From Nitrospira sp. (GTDB lineage: Bacteria > Nitrospirota > Nitrospiria > Nitrospirales > Nitrospiraceae): DNA of 59,328 bases. Positions within the stretch are counted from its first letter, which is position 1, and each line of letters starts with the position of its first letter. The stretch is from contig JAHBWO010000007.1 in NCBI GenBank assembly GCA_019636945.1, forward strand, positions 1 to 59,328, written 5' to 3'. Position numbers and translations under genes: made by a program. The notes beneath the pieces are model-generated. The model was not told where the DNA came from and ran no database searches. It worked only from the letters and a program-made list of their open reading frames with translations. Of this stretch, positions 17,927 through 26,388 are shown one piece after another.

Positions 17927-18145
17927 TTAAGCCGCTTCTAGAGAGCGGGCAGCATGCTCAAGCACCGCACGGACTTGCTCGAGCGTCACACCCGGAAACC
18001 AGGCAATAAAGTCAGAGACTTGTGCCCCATCTTCGAGATTCTGAAAGAGGGCCGTCACAGGGACACGCGTGCCGCGAAACACCCATGCGCCACTCACTCG
18101 CTCAGGGTCATGTTCGACAGCGGGACAAGAGGACCACTCAATCAT
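17927..18145 (-). CDS. DUF433 domain antitoxin-like protein
   Basis: A 72-residue protein with the DUF433 pattern: HDPERVSGAWVFRGTRVPV, ALFQNLEDGAQVSDFIAWFP and LEQVRAVLEHAARSL. This helix-turn-helix-like fold commonly precedes DUF5615 PIN-like genes and acts as an antitoxin and repressor. A promoter (TTGAAT, 17 nt, TACAAT) ends 7 nt before the ATG, so the message should be leaderless. The partner frame begins at the base after the stop. Confidence 0.85.
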   Translation of the reverse strand: MIEWSSCPAVEHDPERVSGAWVFRGTRVPVTALFQNLEDGAQVSDFIAWFPGVTLEQVRAVLEHAARSLEAA

Positions 18146-18151
18146 TGAATA

Positions 18152-18180
18152 ATTGTAGACCGAGCATGAAGACGATTCAA
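18152..18180 (-). promoter_or_regulatory. Predicted promoter for the DUF433 module, leaderless
   Basis: On the minus strand: TTGAAT (18180-18175), 17-nt spacer, TACAAT (18157-18152). The expected transcription start falls on or next to the ATG at 18145, and no ribosome site is visible. Confidence 0.6.
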
Positions 18181-18394
18181 TTCAATTGTACGGACGGGTA
18201 TTCGAATCCACGAAAGCCTTGTACACCGTCACTAAGAATGTCACCTATCCGACAGACGAATGACCAGGACCCGCACTATCCTTCATACGACACACAGGCC
18301 ATAGACATGGCAGTCATGCTAGGGCATCGACTCGAACTCCGTTGCGGACCACGTGCGCTGGGCCCTCGTAGCTGACAATGGCACACCCTAGGTG

Positions 18395-18784
18395 TCACTG
18401 TATTTTCCCAAACCGTGCCTTGAACCCGTCCCTAGCTTCGCCAATGAACACGAGCAGGTCATCCTCCGAAACAGTGACAACCTCGATATTGAGGCAAGCT
18501 GCTTCCTGATACATCGCACCTGCAACTGATCCCTCTGTGACGAACAGCCTTTGCGGCAATGTGCCTGCACGATCGTGCCCCTGCTCCAGCAAGCGGTGCA
18601 CCACTTGCCCGGATGGACCCATGGCGCTAGCGGAATACATTTCCATACCAAGAATGTAGCAACTCGCCGCATCCATCAAGACAATACAATCAAAGTCGCC
18701 GTCTCGCTCCGTGACAATAGGCGCATCATTCAGCCGAAAAGCAATCCACGCATCGTTGTCCTTAAATTGATTGGGGTGAAGCAT
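18395..18784 (-). CDS. Hypothetical protein, about 129 aa
   Basis: I do not recognise a named family with certainty. Soluble, acidic, no signal or membrane segment. The strand-helix pattern WIAFRLNDAPIVTERDGDF, CIVLMDAASCYILGMEM and RLFVTEGSVAGAMYQEAA suggests a compact alpha/beta domain with an Asp in LMDAAS at a strand end. An ATG at 18784 or a GTG at 18793 could start it; neither has a strong ribosome site. It stands alone between the DUF433 module and the Mrr-like nuclease, in a patch of accessory genes. Confidence 0.65.
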   Translation of the reverse strand: MLHPNQFKDNDAWIAFRLNDAPIVTERDGDFDCIVLMDAASCYILGMEMYSASAMGPSGQVVHRLLEQGHDRAGTLPQRLFVTEGSVAGAMYQEAACLNIEVVTVSEDDLLVFIGEARDGFKARFGKIQ

Positions 18785-18955
18785 GAGCTGCACTACCAGC
18801 GACGCTTACCGCTTAAATTTAGCCGCACTGTGAAGCAGTGAAGGTGAGGGCCGAGTACATTTTCTAACGGCTGCACCTGACTACTTGAACACCTTGACTC
18901 ACAACCACAACGATAATGTTCTGTGACCCCTATTCCCTCTTTGGCATACCAACAC

Positions 18956-19912
18956 TTAGTCGCCACCGAGCTCGCAGCTCTCTGAAAGCTCTTCGAGGAA
19001 TTCAGGCTTCAGATACTGAAGCACGTGTTCCACCTTCTGAATCTCTTCTCGCAGAGTCGCAAAACCGATGTAGCGACAGATATCTGCGAGCGGAGGGTGA
19101 AGGGCTGCGAACGTAGGACGATTCACTTCGGCAATGACCTTATCTCGGCGTTCGTCCGGCGCAACGAGATAGAGAGGAAGGTTGATATTCGGTTGCATCG
19201 AGACCAAATCTGCCATGCGGAGAAGGCCTGAGTATATTGAAGTGGTACTCTCAACTTCGAAGGCGGCGACGATAGCTTTCCCCTTCAGCCAGAGAACATC
19301 GATAAGCTCGATGGTCCGCTTTGTCGCCTCGTCGAACTGCACCGGCAACGTGGACAACATGCGCGGAAACTCCCCGAACTGTTTATTGCCAAACGCTCGC
19401 GATCTGTCGTTGCGGGCGACCCAAACGTCGTAGCCCATTTCTGCGCCGAGTCGAAGCAGGGCAGCCTGAATTTCGGTGTGGACAGTTGGAGCAGCCGCGA
19501 TTTCGGAATCGGTTGCCGCCAAGTCCTCTTCTTCGGGAATCGTGACAACGCCGATCGTGGCCTTGGCCGTTCTCGCGCGGAACGCTGCGAAGGCAGGGTA
19601 ACGCCCGAGGAACTTGATGTCGATCCGTAGGGGCGGATTTCGCAGAAGCTCCGCGCCATCTGAAGTTATGACGAAATGTGCCCTTTTCGAGGTATCGAGA
19701 AGACCCGCCGCAGAGAGATATTGCTTTGCCCATGCAAGCCTGTTTGCGAACAAGGGGGCCCGACCGCTCGGAAGCATTTGTGCAAGTTCGTCAGACGTCA
19801 GCTTGAAATCAGAAGCAATTGCCGATCGTGCCTCCGCAACGGAATGCTCTTTAGCATCCCCAGCAAAGCGCAGGAGAGGGAGCATGAGCGTCTGAAAATC
19901 AGGAATGGGCAT
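18956..19912 (-). CDS. Mrr-like nuclease: winged-helix N domain plus PD-(D/E)xK-like C domain
   Basis: About 318 residues. Residues 1-95 match the Mrr_N winged-helix pattern (PDFQTLMLPLLRFAGD, then RLAWAKQYLSAAGLL and TSDGAELL). The C-terminal half contains a nuclease-like core: Asp in IELIDVLWLKG, then AAFEVESTTSIYSGLLRM giving E-x-E in place of the usual E-x-K, and a later LYLVAPDERRDKV strand-helix. Such proteins cut modified DNA or act in defence. No methylase or second subunit is adjacent. A 24-nt palindrome lies 27 nt upstream. Activity is uncertain because the catalytic Lys is not obvious. Confidence 0.75.
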   Translation of the reverse strand: MPIPDFQTLMLPLLRFAGDAKEHSVAEARSAIASDFKLTSDELAQMLPSGRAPLFANRLAWAKQYLSAAGLLDTSKRAHFVITSDGAELLRNPPLRIDIKFLGRYPAFAAFRARTAKATIGVVTIPEEEDLAATDSEIAAAPTVHTEIQAALLRLGAEMGYDVWVARNDRSRAFGNKQFGEFPRMLSTLPVQFDEATKRTIELIDVLWLKGKAIVAAFEVESTTSIYSGLLRMADLVSMQPNINLPLYLVAPDERRDKVIAEVNRPTFAALHPPLADICRYIGFATLREEIQKVEHVLQYLKPEFLEELSESCELGGD

Positions 19913-19938
19913 GAAAGAAATGATAAGTCAGTTCTGTG

Positions 19939-19962
19939 CAGCCGGAATTGCGATTCCGGCTG
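19939..19962. repeat. 24-nt perfect inverted repeat upstream of Mrr-like gene
   Basis: Arms CAGCCGGAAT and ATTCCGGCTG separated by TGCG. It lies 27-50 nt upstream of the nuclease start codon on the minus strand and about 170 nt before mazG on the other side. Position fits an operator; as RNA it would be a stable hairpin. Confidence 0.7.
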
Positions 19963-20129
19963 GATATCTATAGGTCGATGCGCATTAGAGCCGAATCCGC
20001 CGGTTCCTATCCGCACAACACTCCGCTACGTTTTACGAACTGTACGTCATGATAGTAGCCATTTCAATAGACAGAGACGGTAGCCACGCCATTGAAGCAA
20101 CAGCCGTGCTCGGTATACAGTGGCGAGCC

Positions 20130-21023
20130 ATGTCAGAACAATTTACCAAAGTGGTGGAAGTCATGGCGGCGCTTCGCGCCGTAAACGGATGTCCATGGGA
20201 TCGGAAGCAAACGCACGAGTCGTTGAAGCCTTACTTGCTCGAAGAAACCTATGAAGTTCTCGAGACGATCGATCAGCGTGATACGCAGAAGCTCAAGGAA
20301 GAGCTTGGTGATGTGCTGTTACAGGTACTCTTCCACAGTCAGATCGCGGCAGAGGCCGAGTCCTTTACAGTTGAGGATGTCCTGGACACCCTGGCCACCA
20401 AACTCATCCGTCGGCACCCCCACGTCTTTGGTGCAAGCGATCAAACATCCGGGGTGACGAACAGCGAGCAGGTCCTGAGCCAATGGGAACAGATCAAGCA
20501 AGCCGAACGTGAGGCGGCGGGAACCAAGCAGTCGGCGCTCGACGGGGTACCGAAGACCTTACCAGCGCTATTGCGAGCCTATCAGGTTCAGGCGCGAGCG
20601 GCACGGGTGGGATTCGATTGGCCCCACAACAGCACGGGCCTCCAGCAGGTATTTGGCAAGATCACCGAAGAGGTGGACGAACTGCGGGAGGCGCTCGCTC
20701 AGGCGCAGCAACAGACCGACACGAGCCCAGCACCGCTTCAATCTAACGGACAAGAACAGATTGAAGCGGAATTAGGCGATATCCTCTTCTCGCTGGTCAA
20801 CCTGGCTCGCTTCATCAAGGTCAATCCCGAAGAGGCCTTGCGCCGCGCGACGAACCGATTTGTCGACCGCTTTCAACTCGTGGAAGCAGGCGCCGCGCAA
20901 CAGGGCCGACCGTTGACAGAGATGACACTTGCAGACATGGACGAGCTCTGGGAGGAGGCCAAGCGCCGATTGCATGACGCCCAACCAGGCTCGCCCCAAC
21001 AGCACGGAGAGCACAGGCCATGA
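20130..21023 (+). CDS. mazG: Nucleoside triphosphate pyrophosphohydrolase MazG
   Basis: Hydrolyses NTPs to NMP and pyrophosphate, limiting misuse of abnormal nucleotides and possibly modulating ppGpp. About 297 residues with two MazG domains. The first has CPWDRKQTHESLKPYLLEET, EETYEVLE and KEELGDVLLQ as the metal-binding acids. The second has KITEEVDELREAL and EAELGDILFSLVNLARF. The ATG at 20130 begins the family N terminus (MSEQFTKVVEVMAALR). The downstream membrane protein gene overlaps by 4 nt (ATGA). Confidence 0.95.
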   Translation: MSEQFTKVVEVMAALRAVNGCPWDRKQTHESLKPYLLEETYEVLETIDQRDTQKLKEELGDVLLQVLFHSQIAAEAESFTVEDVLDTLATKLIRRHPHVFGASDQTSGVTNSEQVLSQWEQIKQAEREAAGTKQSALDGVPKTLPALLRAYQVQARAARVGFDWPHNSTGLQQVFGKITEEVDELREALAQAQQQTDTSPAPLQSNGQEQIEAELGDILFSLVNLARFIKVNPEEALRRATNRFVDRFQLVEAGAAQQGRPLTEMTLADMDELWEEAKRRLHDAQPGSPQQHGEHRP

Positions 21024-21637
21024 CTCAGGATCAAGGACCCTACGAAGAAGGAAAACGTGCCGGAGCCCACCCGCTTCTCGTGGTGTTTGGGATCTTGATC
21101 GGCCTCTGGTTGTTCGTTGCCCTGATCGTCCCCAGCTCGAAAAACAAACAGGCAGCGGGAACCGAAGGCCCTAATGTCTCGGCCATCGAAGATCCTGAAG
21201 CGGCCCCCGTCATGTTCAAAGTCCAAGCAACCATCGTCGATATGAACACGATCAGTTTGGTCGTGCCCCAACAAGCCACGGATAGCCAGATCGTCGCACT
21301 TCTGAAACGCTTGAAGGAAGCACGTCTCGAGGGTTCTCTCGGCACACAGCTCCCAGCCACGACACCAGGCCACAAGCTGGGTGACCATGCCATTGCCGAC
21401 ATCTTAATCTTTTCGGAGAAGCAATTTGCCGAGACAGAGACCATCCGCACACTCACACGAGGTGCGCATGCACCTGGTACGCTCTACCCGAATGCCGTTC
21501 CCTTCGAAGTGGCCATGGAACAAGTCCGCGGCCACTACCGAATCGACCTGAACGATACCAGCAACCCCGACAATGGCTCGCTGGGATTCGCAGATGAATC
21601 CGGCGTGCACTCTAAGCAATACCGCAGAATTTTTTGA
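21020..21637 (+). CDS. Hypothetical single-pass membrane protein
   Basis: About 205 residues. Short cytoplasmic N terminus, one membrane segment (LLVVFGILIGLWLFVALIV, about 19-37), then a periplasmic domain of about 165 residues with a strand-helix pattern (VQATIVDMNTISLVVP, SQIVALLKRLKEARLEG, HAIADILIFSEKQFAE). I do not recognise the domain. The start overlaps the mazG stop (ATGA), so the two are translationally coupled; whether they share a function is unknown. Confidence 0.75.
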   Translation: MTQDQGPYEEGKRAGAHPLLVVFGILIGLWLFVALIVPSSKNKQAAGTEGPNVSAIEDPEAAPVMFKVQATIVDMNTISLVVPQQATDSQIVALLKRLKEARLEGSLGTQLPATTPGHKLGDHAIADILIFSEKQFAETETIRTLTRGAHAPGTLYPNAVPFEVAMEQVRGHYRIDLNDTSNPDNGSLGFADESGVHSKQYRRIF

Positions 21638-21674
21638 GGGAGGAGGGACGGAAACGCCCAGGTATCAAGACAGA

Positions 21675-22091
21675 TTACAGGCCGACGCGTTGCTTCACGT
21701 CCTCTCGGATGACTGCCTGTTCAGCCTGGAACCTCCCCTCAAGCTTCGGAAACAGGTGGGCCAATGGCCCCACAAACGGGGCCAGCATCACATCGCGCCG
21801 TTCAAGAAAAAATCCTTCTATTTCAGCAATTTGGATCTTCCAGTCGGCAAGGTTCTTCGCCAGGAGATTACTGATCATCAATTGCTGGCCGGGTGAACCG
21901 GCCACCTCCCCCAGAAGACGGCCCCTGAACACCTCCAGTTCATGCGGCAGAGAAATCTTCACCCGCACGCCATGCGGCGTCGGCCAGGTCGATCGTTGAA
22001 CAGCGTAATCGTACGAAAACACCTGCTCTCTCGGCTCACGAAACGGGCCGCTCACACTGATGATAGTGAGGTTACTTTCACTGGACGGCAT
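21675..22091 (-). CDS. Hypothetical protein, about 138 aa
   Basis: Soluble protein of unknown family. It starts MPSSESNLTIISVSGPFREP; the longer frame upstream is Ser-rich and unsupported. Recognisable stretches are VRVKISLPHELEVFRGRLLG and ISNLLAKNLADWKIQIAEIE, the latter helical. It converges on the membrane protein gene at 21020-21637 with a 37-nt gap. No function can be given. Confidence 0.6.
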   Translation of the reverse strand: MPSSESNLTIISVSGPFREPREQVFSYDYAVQRSTWPTPHGVRVKISLPHELEVFRGRLLGEVAGSPGQQLMISNLLAKNLADWKIQIAEIEGFFLERRDVMLAPFVGPLAHLFPKLEGRFQAEQAVIREDVKQRVGL

Positions 22092-22274
22092 CGGCACAGC
22101 ACTCCTGGGATAAGAAGGGCCTGAAAAGGCAGAGAGACTACTATAAGAGCTTGCACTTCGCCTGGACAAGAGGCTATTTTATTATTTTATAGAAGTAATT
22201 CAATCTCCCTCTCTGGGACACTGCTGCTTGGGTACACACTCCCAAAGTGGGTGCTTGCCACAACAAGCAGAGGC

Positions 22275-23195
22275 ATGGAGATCGAAGGCATGTTTCAGGT
22301 TTCTGATCAGCAAGACGACGGTGGAAAACAACCTCCATCAAATCCGAGTGTAGTCAGTAAAGCCTACCCCGGGCTGGTCTTGGTCCCTCCCAGTGATCGA
22401 ACGATTTTACGACGTCGGATTGTGCGGGGCGCACTCGTTCTTGTCGCCGTTACCTGGATCGTCTGGACCTTTACAACCCAGCCCCCGGCCTCCGACAACG
22501 ACACACCCTGCCAATCCGAAGCCGATCAATCAGCCACGGGAAGTTCCACGGACGAATGTGGTACAGCGGCATCAATTCCAGACGCCGAAGCGCGTCCAAG
22601 CGACCGTAGCCTGACACAGTCTTCATCGGTTGCAACCCCGGTTGAAGCGTCACCGCTACCAACCATCGCGCAGCCAGATCGGGAACAGCCTCAGACTCCG
22701 CCCATGGTGGAGCACCCGGCACCGGCACATACTGCACCGACCGAACTTCGCACAGAGCCACAGGTCAGAAACTCAGACCACGAGAAACCAGCAGTCGCTC
22801 GGCTGCAGGAAAAGCCGATCGTGACTCAGGAGAGTGATATACACCTTGCCGAACAAGGCGACCCCTTTGCGCAATATCGCCTTGGACGCCGCGTTGCGCA
22901 GCAGGAGGGCCGACAGGCACCAGAATCCGTCAGTTGGTATAAGAAGGCGTTTGTCGGACTACATCGGCTCGCGGAGGCCGGAAATGGCCAAGCCATGTAT
23001 GTCCTTGGCGTGATGTATGCCTACGGACGCGGGGTCGAACGAGATATCAGCCAAGCAAGGCGCTGGCTGGCCCAGGCAGTGGAACACAAGATCGCCGCAG
23101 CCCAACCGGTGCTTGCCAATCTACCAATATTGCCTCGTACCAATTCCCATCTGCACGCAGCCGAACAAGCAAAACCCAGAAAACAGCAGAACTAA
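22275..23195 (+). CDS. Membrane-anchored Sel1-repeat protein
   Basis: About 306 residues. A cytoplasmic N terminus is followed by one membrane segment (IVRGALVLVAVTWIVWTF). A long Pro/Thr/Gln-rich disordered stretch (about 75-190) comes next, then Sel1-like repeats: LAEQGDPFAQYRLGRRVAQQ, LAEAGNGQAMYVLGVMYAYG and VERDISQARRWLAQAVE. Sel1 repeats mediate protein-protein contacts, often at the cell envelope. Start codons at 22275 and 22290 are both possible, and a GTG at 22251 is in frame. No partner gene is adjacent. Confidence 0.8.
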   Translation: MEIEGMFQVSDQQDDGGKQPPSNPSVVSKAYPGLVLVPPSDRTILRRRIVRGALVLVAVTWIVWTFTTQPPASDNDTPCQSEADQSATGSSTDECGTAASIPDAEARPSDRSLTQSSSVATPVEASPLPTIAQPDREQPQTPPMVEHPAPAHTAPTELRTEPQVRNSDHEKPAVARLQEKPIVTQESDIHLAEQGDPFAQYRLGRRVAQQEGRQAPESVSWYKKAFVGLHRLAEAGNGQAMYVLGVMYAYGRGVERDISQARRWLAQAVEHKIAAAQPVLANLPILPRTNSHLHAAEQAKPRKQQN

Positions 23196-23527
23196 GCTCC
23201 TTTGGCCTCTTAACGTCCGGACAATTCCTCACGGTCACGGCAGAGAACTGTTACGTTTAGGTTTGCACACACATGGATGACCATCTCCATGCCAGATGTT
23301 GCACACGCAGCACAACCTGAATACCTCACAACCCTCGGTCATGAGGTACAGATCATGTTCCTGATAATTATTGTAGGATTCAGAATGCTCGTTGAAAGGT
23401 GAGACTTCCTGTCGAACTACTGACACCTCTGACACATCGCTATTCTCGAACTGAGTACACGAACAATAGCGGACAGAGGACATTGCCTATCACAGCATAA
23501 TGCCCTCTGCCACTACTATCCGTGAGC
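23196..23527. other. Intergenic region, nothing convincing
   Basis: The only sizeable frame is 23235-23483 on the minus strand, 82 codons with a Cys-rich C-terminal part (LCCVCNIWHGDGHPCVC). It lacks a good ribosome site and recognised family, so it is not called as a gene. Confidence 0.4.
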
Positions 23528-25126
23528 TTAGTTCAACGGAGGCACCACCCCCGCAAACGTGAGCAAATCGGTCATACGAAACTCACCTGGAGTCGCGGAA
23601 GGCAACACTGGCATCCAATTGGGACTCGACGTCAGATAAGATGTTTCATCGGCTTTCAATAATCCGATAAACACCTCACCAACTATCTGACCTCCAACCG
23701 GTCCTAACCGTAGTCCGTTTTCTAGGATCTCCGCTTCTTTCATGATGTACAGCCACAGGGGCGTATTCCGCTCTAATCCAAATGACGACAGTGAATCGAG
23801 CTGAGCCGGAGTCAACACGGGCAGGCCCATTCGCCTGGCAATTGCTTGTCCGGACGGAATACCGAAATTCACATGGCGCATCAGATTGCGCGAGGCAAGG
23901 GATTGGACACCATCACCAGGGAGTCCTGGAGCTGGCCCACGGGAGCCCGGCAGCAACATCACAACACTTGAGAGCTTGCTGTCGATCTTCTTATTCGGCC
24001 TGAAGTTCCCATCACCGAAGTTGAAGAACGTCTGCCAATCCACAAAGCGTCGAGACGCTCGCTTGCCACCTCGGAGGTCGTTGGGATCGGGATCATTTGG
24101 ATCTTGGGCATCATCGAAGATGAAGACAAAGAACGGGCTATGCCCATGGTCTGGACGGCCAAAATTCAACCGATAGCTTGGCCGAATCTGGGAATGGCCG
24201 AATCGATACGCACCGACAGAAAACTCTATCGGGATCTGTGGCCGATCATCATCGACATCATAGAAACGGACACCACGCCGGAGAATATCATCAACGCGTG
24301 CCTGTCCAATTGTCAGCGGCAGAAATTCATGAACAATAATCCACTGATAGTGCCAGCGGACTTGTCGCCTGGCCTTTTTAAAAATCTCCTGAGCGGAATC
24401 TCCGGCATGAGCTGGGTCAGCTTGCAGACGATCCGTTACCGCATTATGAAACATGAGCATCGCCACATGCAGCTGCGACAAGATCACATTCTCGTCATTG
24501 CGTCGATCTCCTAACAGTGCAGTCATCGTCCCAGGAACGCGCGGGAGATCGAAGCGAACTGCTCCGTTTCGTGAGAACTCCTCCGAACCAGGAATTGTCT
24601 CAACCCGCAGTTTGATGAATCCGGAACTCAGATCATACAGCTCGGGAGACTGTTCCGGTCCACCTCCATACACACTATCCAGGTCAAATTTCGGGGTGCG
24701 AAAGTTGGTCGTTTTCTTAGGATTAGTCTTTTCGAGCAACGGAGAATTCGGGTCGAACGTGAGATCATGATCTAGAAACTGCCCCACAAACGTCATTCCT
24801 GCGGTCATACTTGGATTGTCCGGATTGTTCGGACTGAACACCTCCGGATTCGTAATCGACAGTACGGGATCTGTGAGGATATCTTTTGCATCGATGAGCC
24901 CATCTTTCGCCCCTAACTGCTTGACCAAATCACGTGCCTCGTCCGTCGGAGGCAAGCCAGGAGGGAGATCATGAAACATCCGGGTGAAGGACGTATCCTT
25001 TTTCTTTTCGTGGTCATTCCCATGGCCTCTTCCATCATTATCAGCAAATGCGGGGGGACTAACACTCACCCCACAGAAAAGCATCCCTGCCATGACGGCA
25101 CGAAACCGGTTCTGATACCTCTGCAT
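23528..25126 (-). CDS. Secreted animal-type heme peroxidase
   Basis: About 532 residues. A signal peptide ends near VSPPAFA-DN. The mature protein has the animal heme peroxidase pattern: distal His in GQFLDHDLTFDP, the Arg/Glu pair in LGDRRNDENVILSQLHVAML with FHN, and proximal His in AYRFGHSQIRPSYRLN. It probably oxidises halides or organics with hydrogen peroxide in the periplasm or outside. AGGAGG precedes two adjacent ATG codons; the second (25126) has better spacing. It is divergent from a flavin reductase gene, and the intergenic region holds TGTATC repeats. Confidence 0.92.
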   Translation of the reverse strand: MQRYQNRFRAVMAGMLFCGVSVSPPAFADNDGRGHGNDHEKKKDTSFTRMFHDLPPGLPPTDEARDLVKQLGAKDGLIDAKDILTDPVLSITNPEVFSPNNPDNPSMTAGMTFVGQFLDHDLTFDPNSPLLEKTNPKKTTNFRTPKFDLDSVYGGGPEQSPELYDLSSGFIKLRVETIPGSEEFSRNGAVRFDLPRVPGTMTALLGDRRNDENVILSQLHVAMLMFHNAVTDRLQADPAHAGDSAQEIFKKARRQVRWHYQWIIVHEFLPLTIGQARVDDILRRGVRFYDVDDDRPQIPIEFSVGAYRFGHSQIRPSYRLNFGRPDHGHSPFFVFIFDDAQDPNDPDPNDLRGGKRASRRFVDWQTFFNFGDGNFRPNKKIDSKLSSVVMLLPGSRGPAPGLPGDGVQSLASRNLMRHVNFGIPSGQAIARRMGLPVLTPAQLDSLSSFGLERNTPLWLYIMKEAEILENGLRLGPVGGQIVGEVFIGLLKADETSYLTSSPNWMPVLPSATPGEFRMTDLLTFAGVVPPLN

Positions 25127-25290
25127 CATCTTCCTCCTGAGAATGTTGTGGGACCTCTAAACAAGTCGAGCTGACCTGATCCCCACGGTCGCTCGATGCC
25201 GAACCTGGCTCAAGCAACACCCATGCCATTCAAAATCACCAGCGTTTCACGTGTTGCATTATAAATATATGGTATACGAATGAACTGAAC

Positions 25291-25360
25291 TGTATCCAAT
25301 TTGTTCAAAGTTGTATCAGAATCGATACGCATGTACGGCTGTATCGTGGGCGGAGATACA
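25291..25360. promoter_or_regulatory. Cluster of TGTATC/GATAC sites, candidate operator
   Basis: Five copies of GTATC or its complement lie within 70 bp: TGTATC at 25291-25296, 25312-25317 and 25340-25345, GATACG at 25324-25329 and GATACA at 25355-25360. Two face each other as inverted pairs (6- and 9-nt spacers). They sit between the divergent peroxidase and reductase genes. Confidence 0.5.
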
Positions 25361-25579
25361 GTAGTTGCGATGAAAACGGATAGTTGTCTAGAGGTATTAG
25401 CCAGAACTACGCGCATTGAACGTGGACGCGGGGCGGGAACTAGCCATATTAAGGATTCACCGAGGAATGGTTGGCACACCGAGCCATTAACCGAAGGGGG
25501 AAATAAATCGTGCGGTATCTACAGGCTGATGTTGCACCGCTCTATCCGACCTCGTATTATGCGCCTTACTATGAATTCC

Positions 25580-26299
25580 ATGACACGGATAAAGACCAAG
25601 ACCCCGAGTCCATACAAGCTGACCGCCATCCGGACAGACACCCACGACACAAAGACCTTTCGGTTTCAGCTACCTGCAGATGCCACGCTCGACATGCTGC
25701 CAGGTGACTTTCTGTACGTCCATGCGACAGTGAACGGCAAACAGGTCAAGCGGGCTTACACACCCTCTTCACTCCCTGACATTACGGGTTCCTTCGATGT
25801 GACGGTGAAGCGCTACGAAACCGGCACCATCTCAAAGTATCTCCATGAGCAGAAAATCGGAGATACGGTCCTGATAAGCGGACCGAATACCGGTGGGCAC
25901 TGGGTTGATGGTATGGCCAAACGAGTGGGCTTCGTGGCTGGAGGCACCGGCATCACCCCAATGGTCTCCATCATTCGGTGGATTCTGACCAAGAAGATTG
26001 ATGCCGAGCTATCTTTGATTTTTGCCAATAAAACCGAGCAAGACATTATTTTCCGGCAGGAGTGGGACCGATACGTCCGGGACTATCCGAACTTCCACTG
26101 CTACTATCTGCTCGAACAGCCGCCTGCGGGATGGACCGGCAACACTGGCCGAATCACACCGGACCTTCTGCGCCAATACCTCCCCTCACCAGGCCCTGAT
26201 GCGTGCGTGTTTCTCTGCGGTCCACCGCCAATGATCGATGCGGTGGAAGCCACCCTCAAGGAGTTCGGCTACCCTGAACAAGGGATTATCCTGCCATAG
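25580..26299 (+). CDS. FAD/NAD(P)H oxidoreductase, ferredoxin-NADP/cytochrome b5 reductase type
   Basis: About 239 residues, one FAD domain and one NAD domain. The FAD motif RAYTPSS (consensus RxYTxxS), the nucleotide motif VAGGTGITPMVS and the C-terminal FLCGPPPMIDAVE are all present. It transfers electrons between NAD(P)H and a carrier protein; the partner is unknown. The start is uncertain: ATG at 25580 or 25571 have weak ribosome sites, and the frame stays open to 25301. A stronger GAAGGGGG site at about 25494 precedes a GTG (25510) in another frame. Possibly a reductase for a periplasmic or membrane acceptor linked to the peroxidase. Confidence 0.85.
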   Translation: MTRIKTKTPSPYKLTAIRTDTHDTKTFRFQLPADATLDMLPGDFLYVHATVNGKQVKRAYTPSSLPDITGSFDVTVKRYETGTISKYLHEQKIGDTVLISGPNTGGHWVDGMAKRVGFVAGGTGITPMVSIIRWILTKKIDAELSLIFANKTEQDIIFRQEWDRYVRDYPNFHCYYLLEQPPAGWTGNTGRITPDLLRQYLPSPGPDACVFLCGPPPMIDAVEATLKEFGYPEQGIILP

Positions 26300-26354
26300 C
26301 GCGACGACAGTTTATCCAGTTTGCTCAAGTACGGTTCCTCATATCTATATTCCC

Positions 26355-26387
26355 TTGGGGTAGGGCATTTTCCCCAACAGGATTTTT
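26355..26387 (+). terminator. Rho-independent-type terminator after the flavin reductase
   Basis: Stem TTGGGG/CCCCAA with an 11-nt loop, followed 5 nt later by TTTTT. It lies 55 nt after the stop and just before the convergent hemY stop. Confidence 0.55.
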
Positions 26388-26388
26388 G

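Noticed and set aside
18022..18375. Plus-strand frame through the DUF433 promoter region
   Set aside because: Opposes a supported gene and promoter; no motif.
23235..23483. 82-codon Cys-rich frame downstream of the Sel1 protein
   Set aside because: Poor ribosome site, no family pattern, mixed composition; the Cys cluster alone is not enough.
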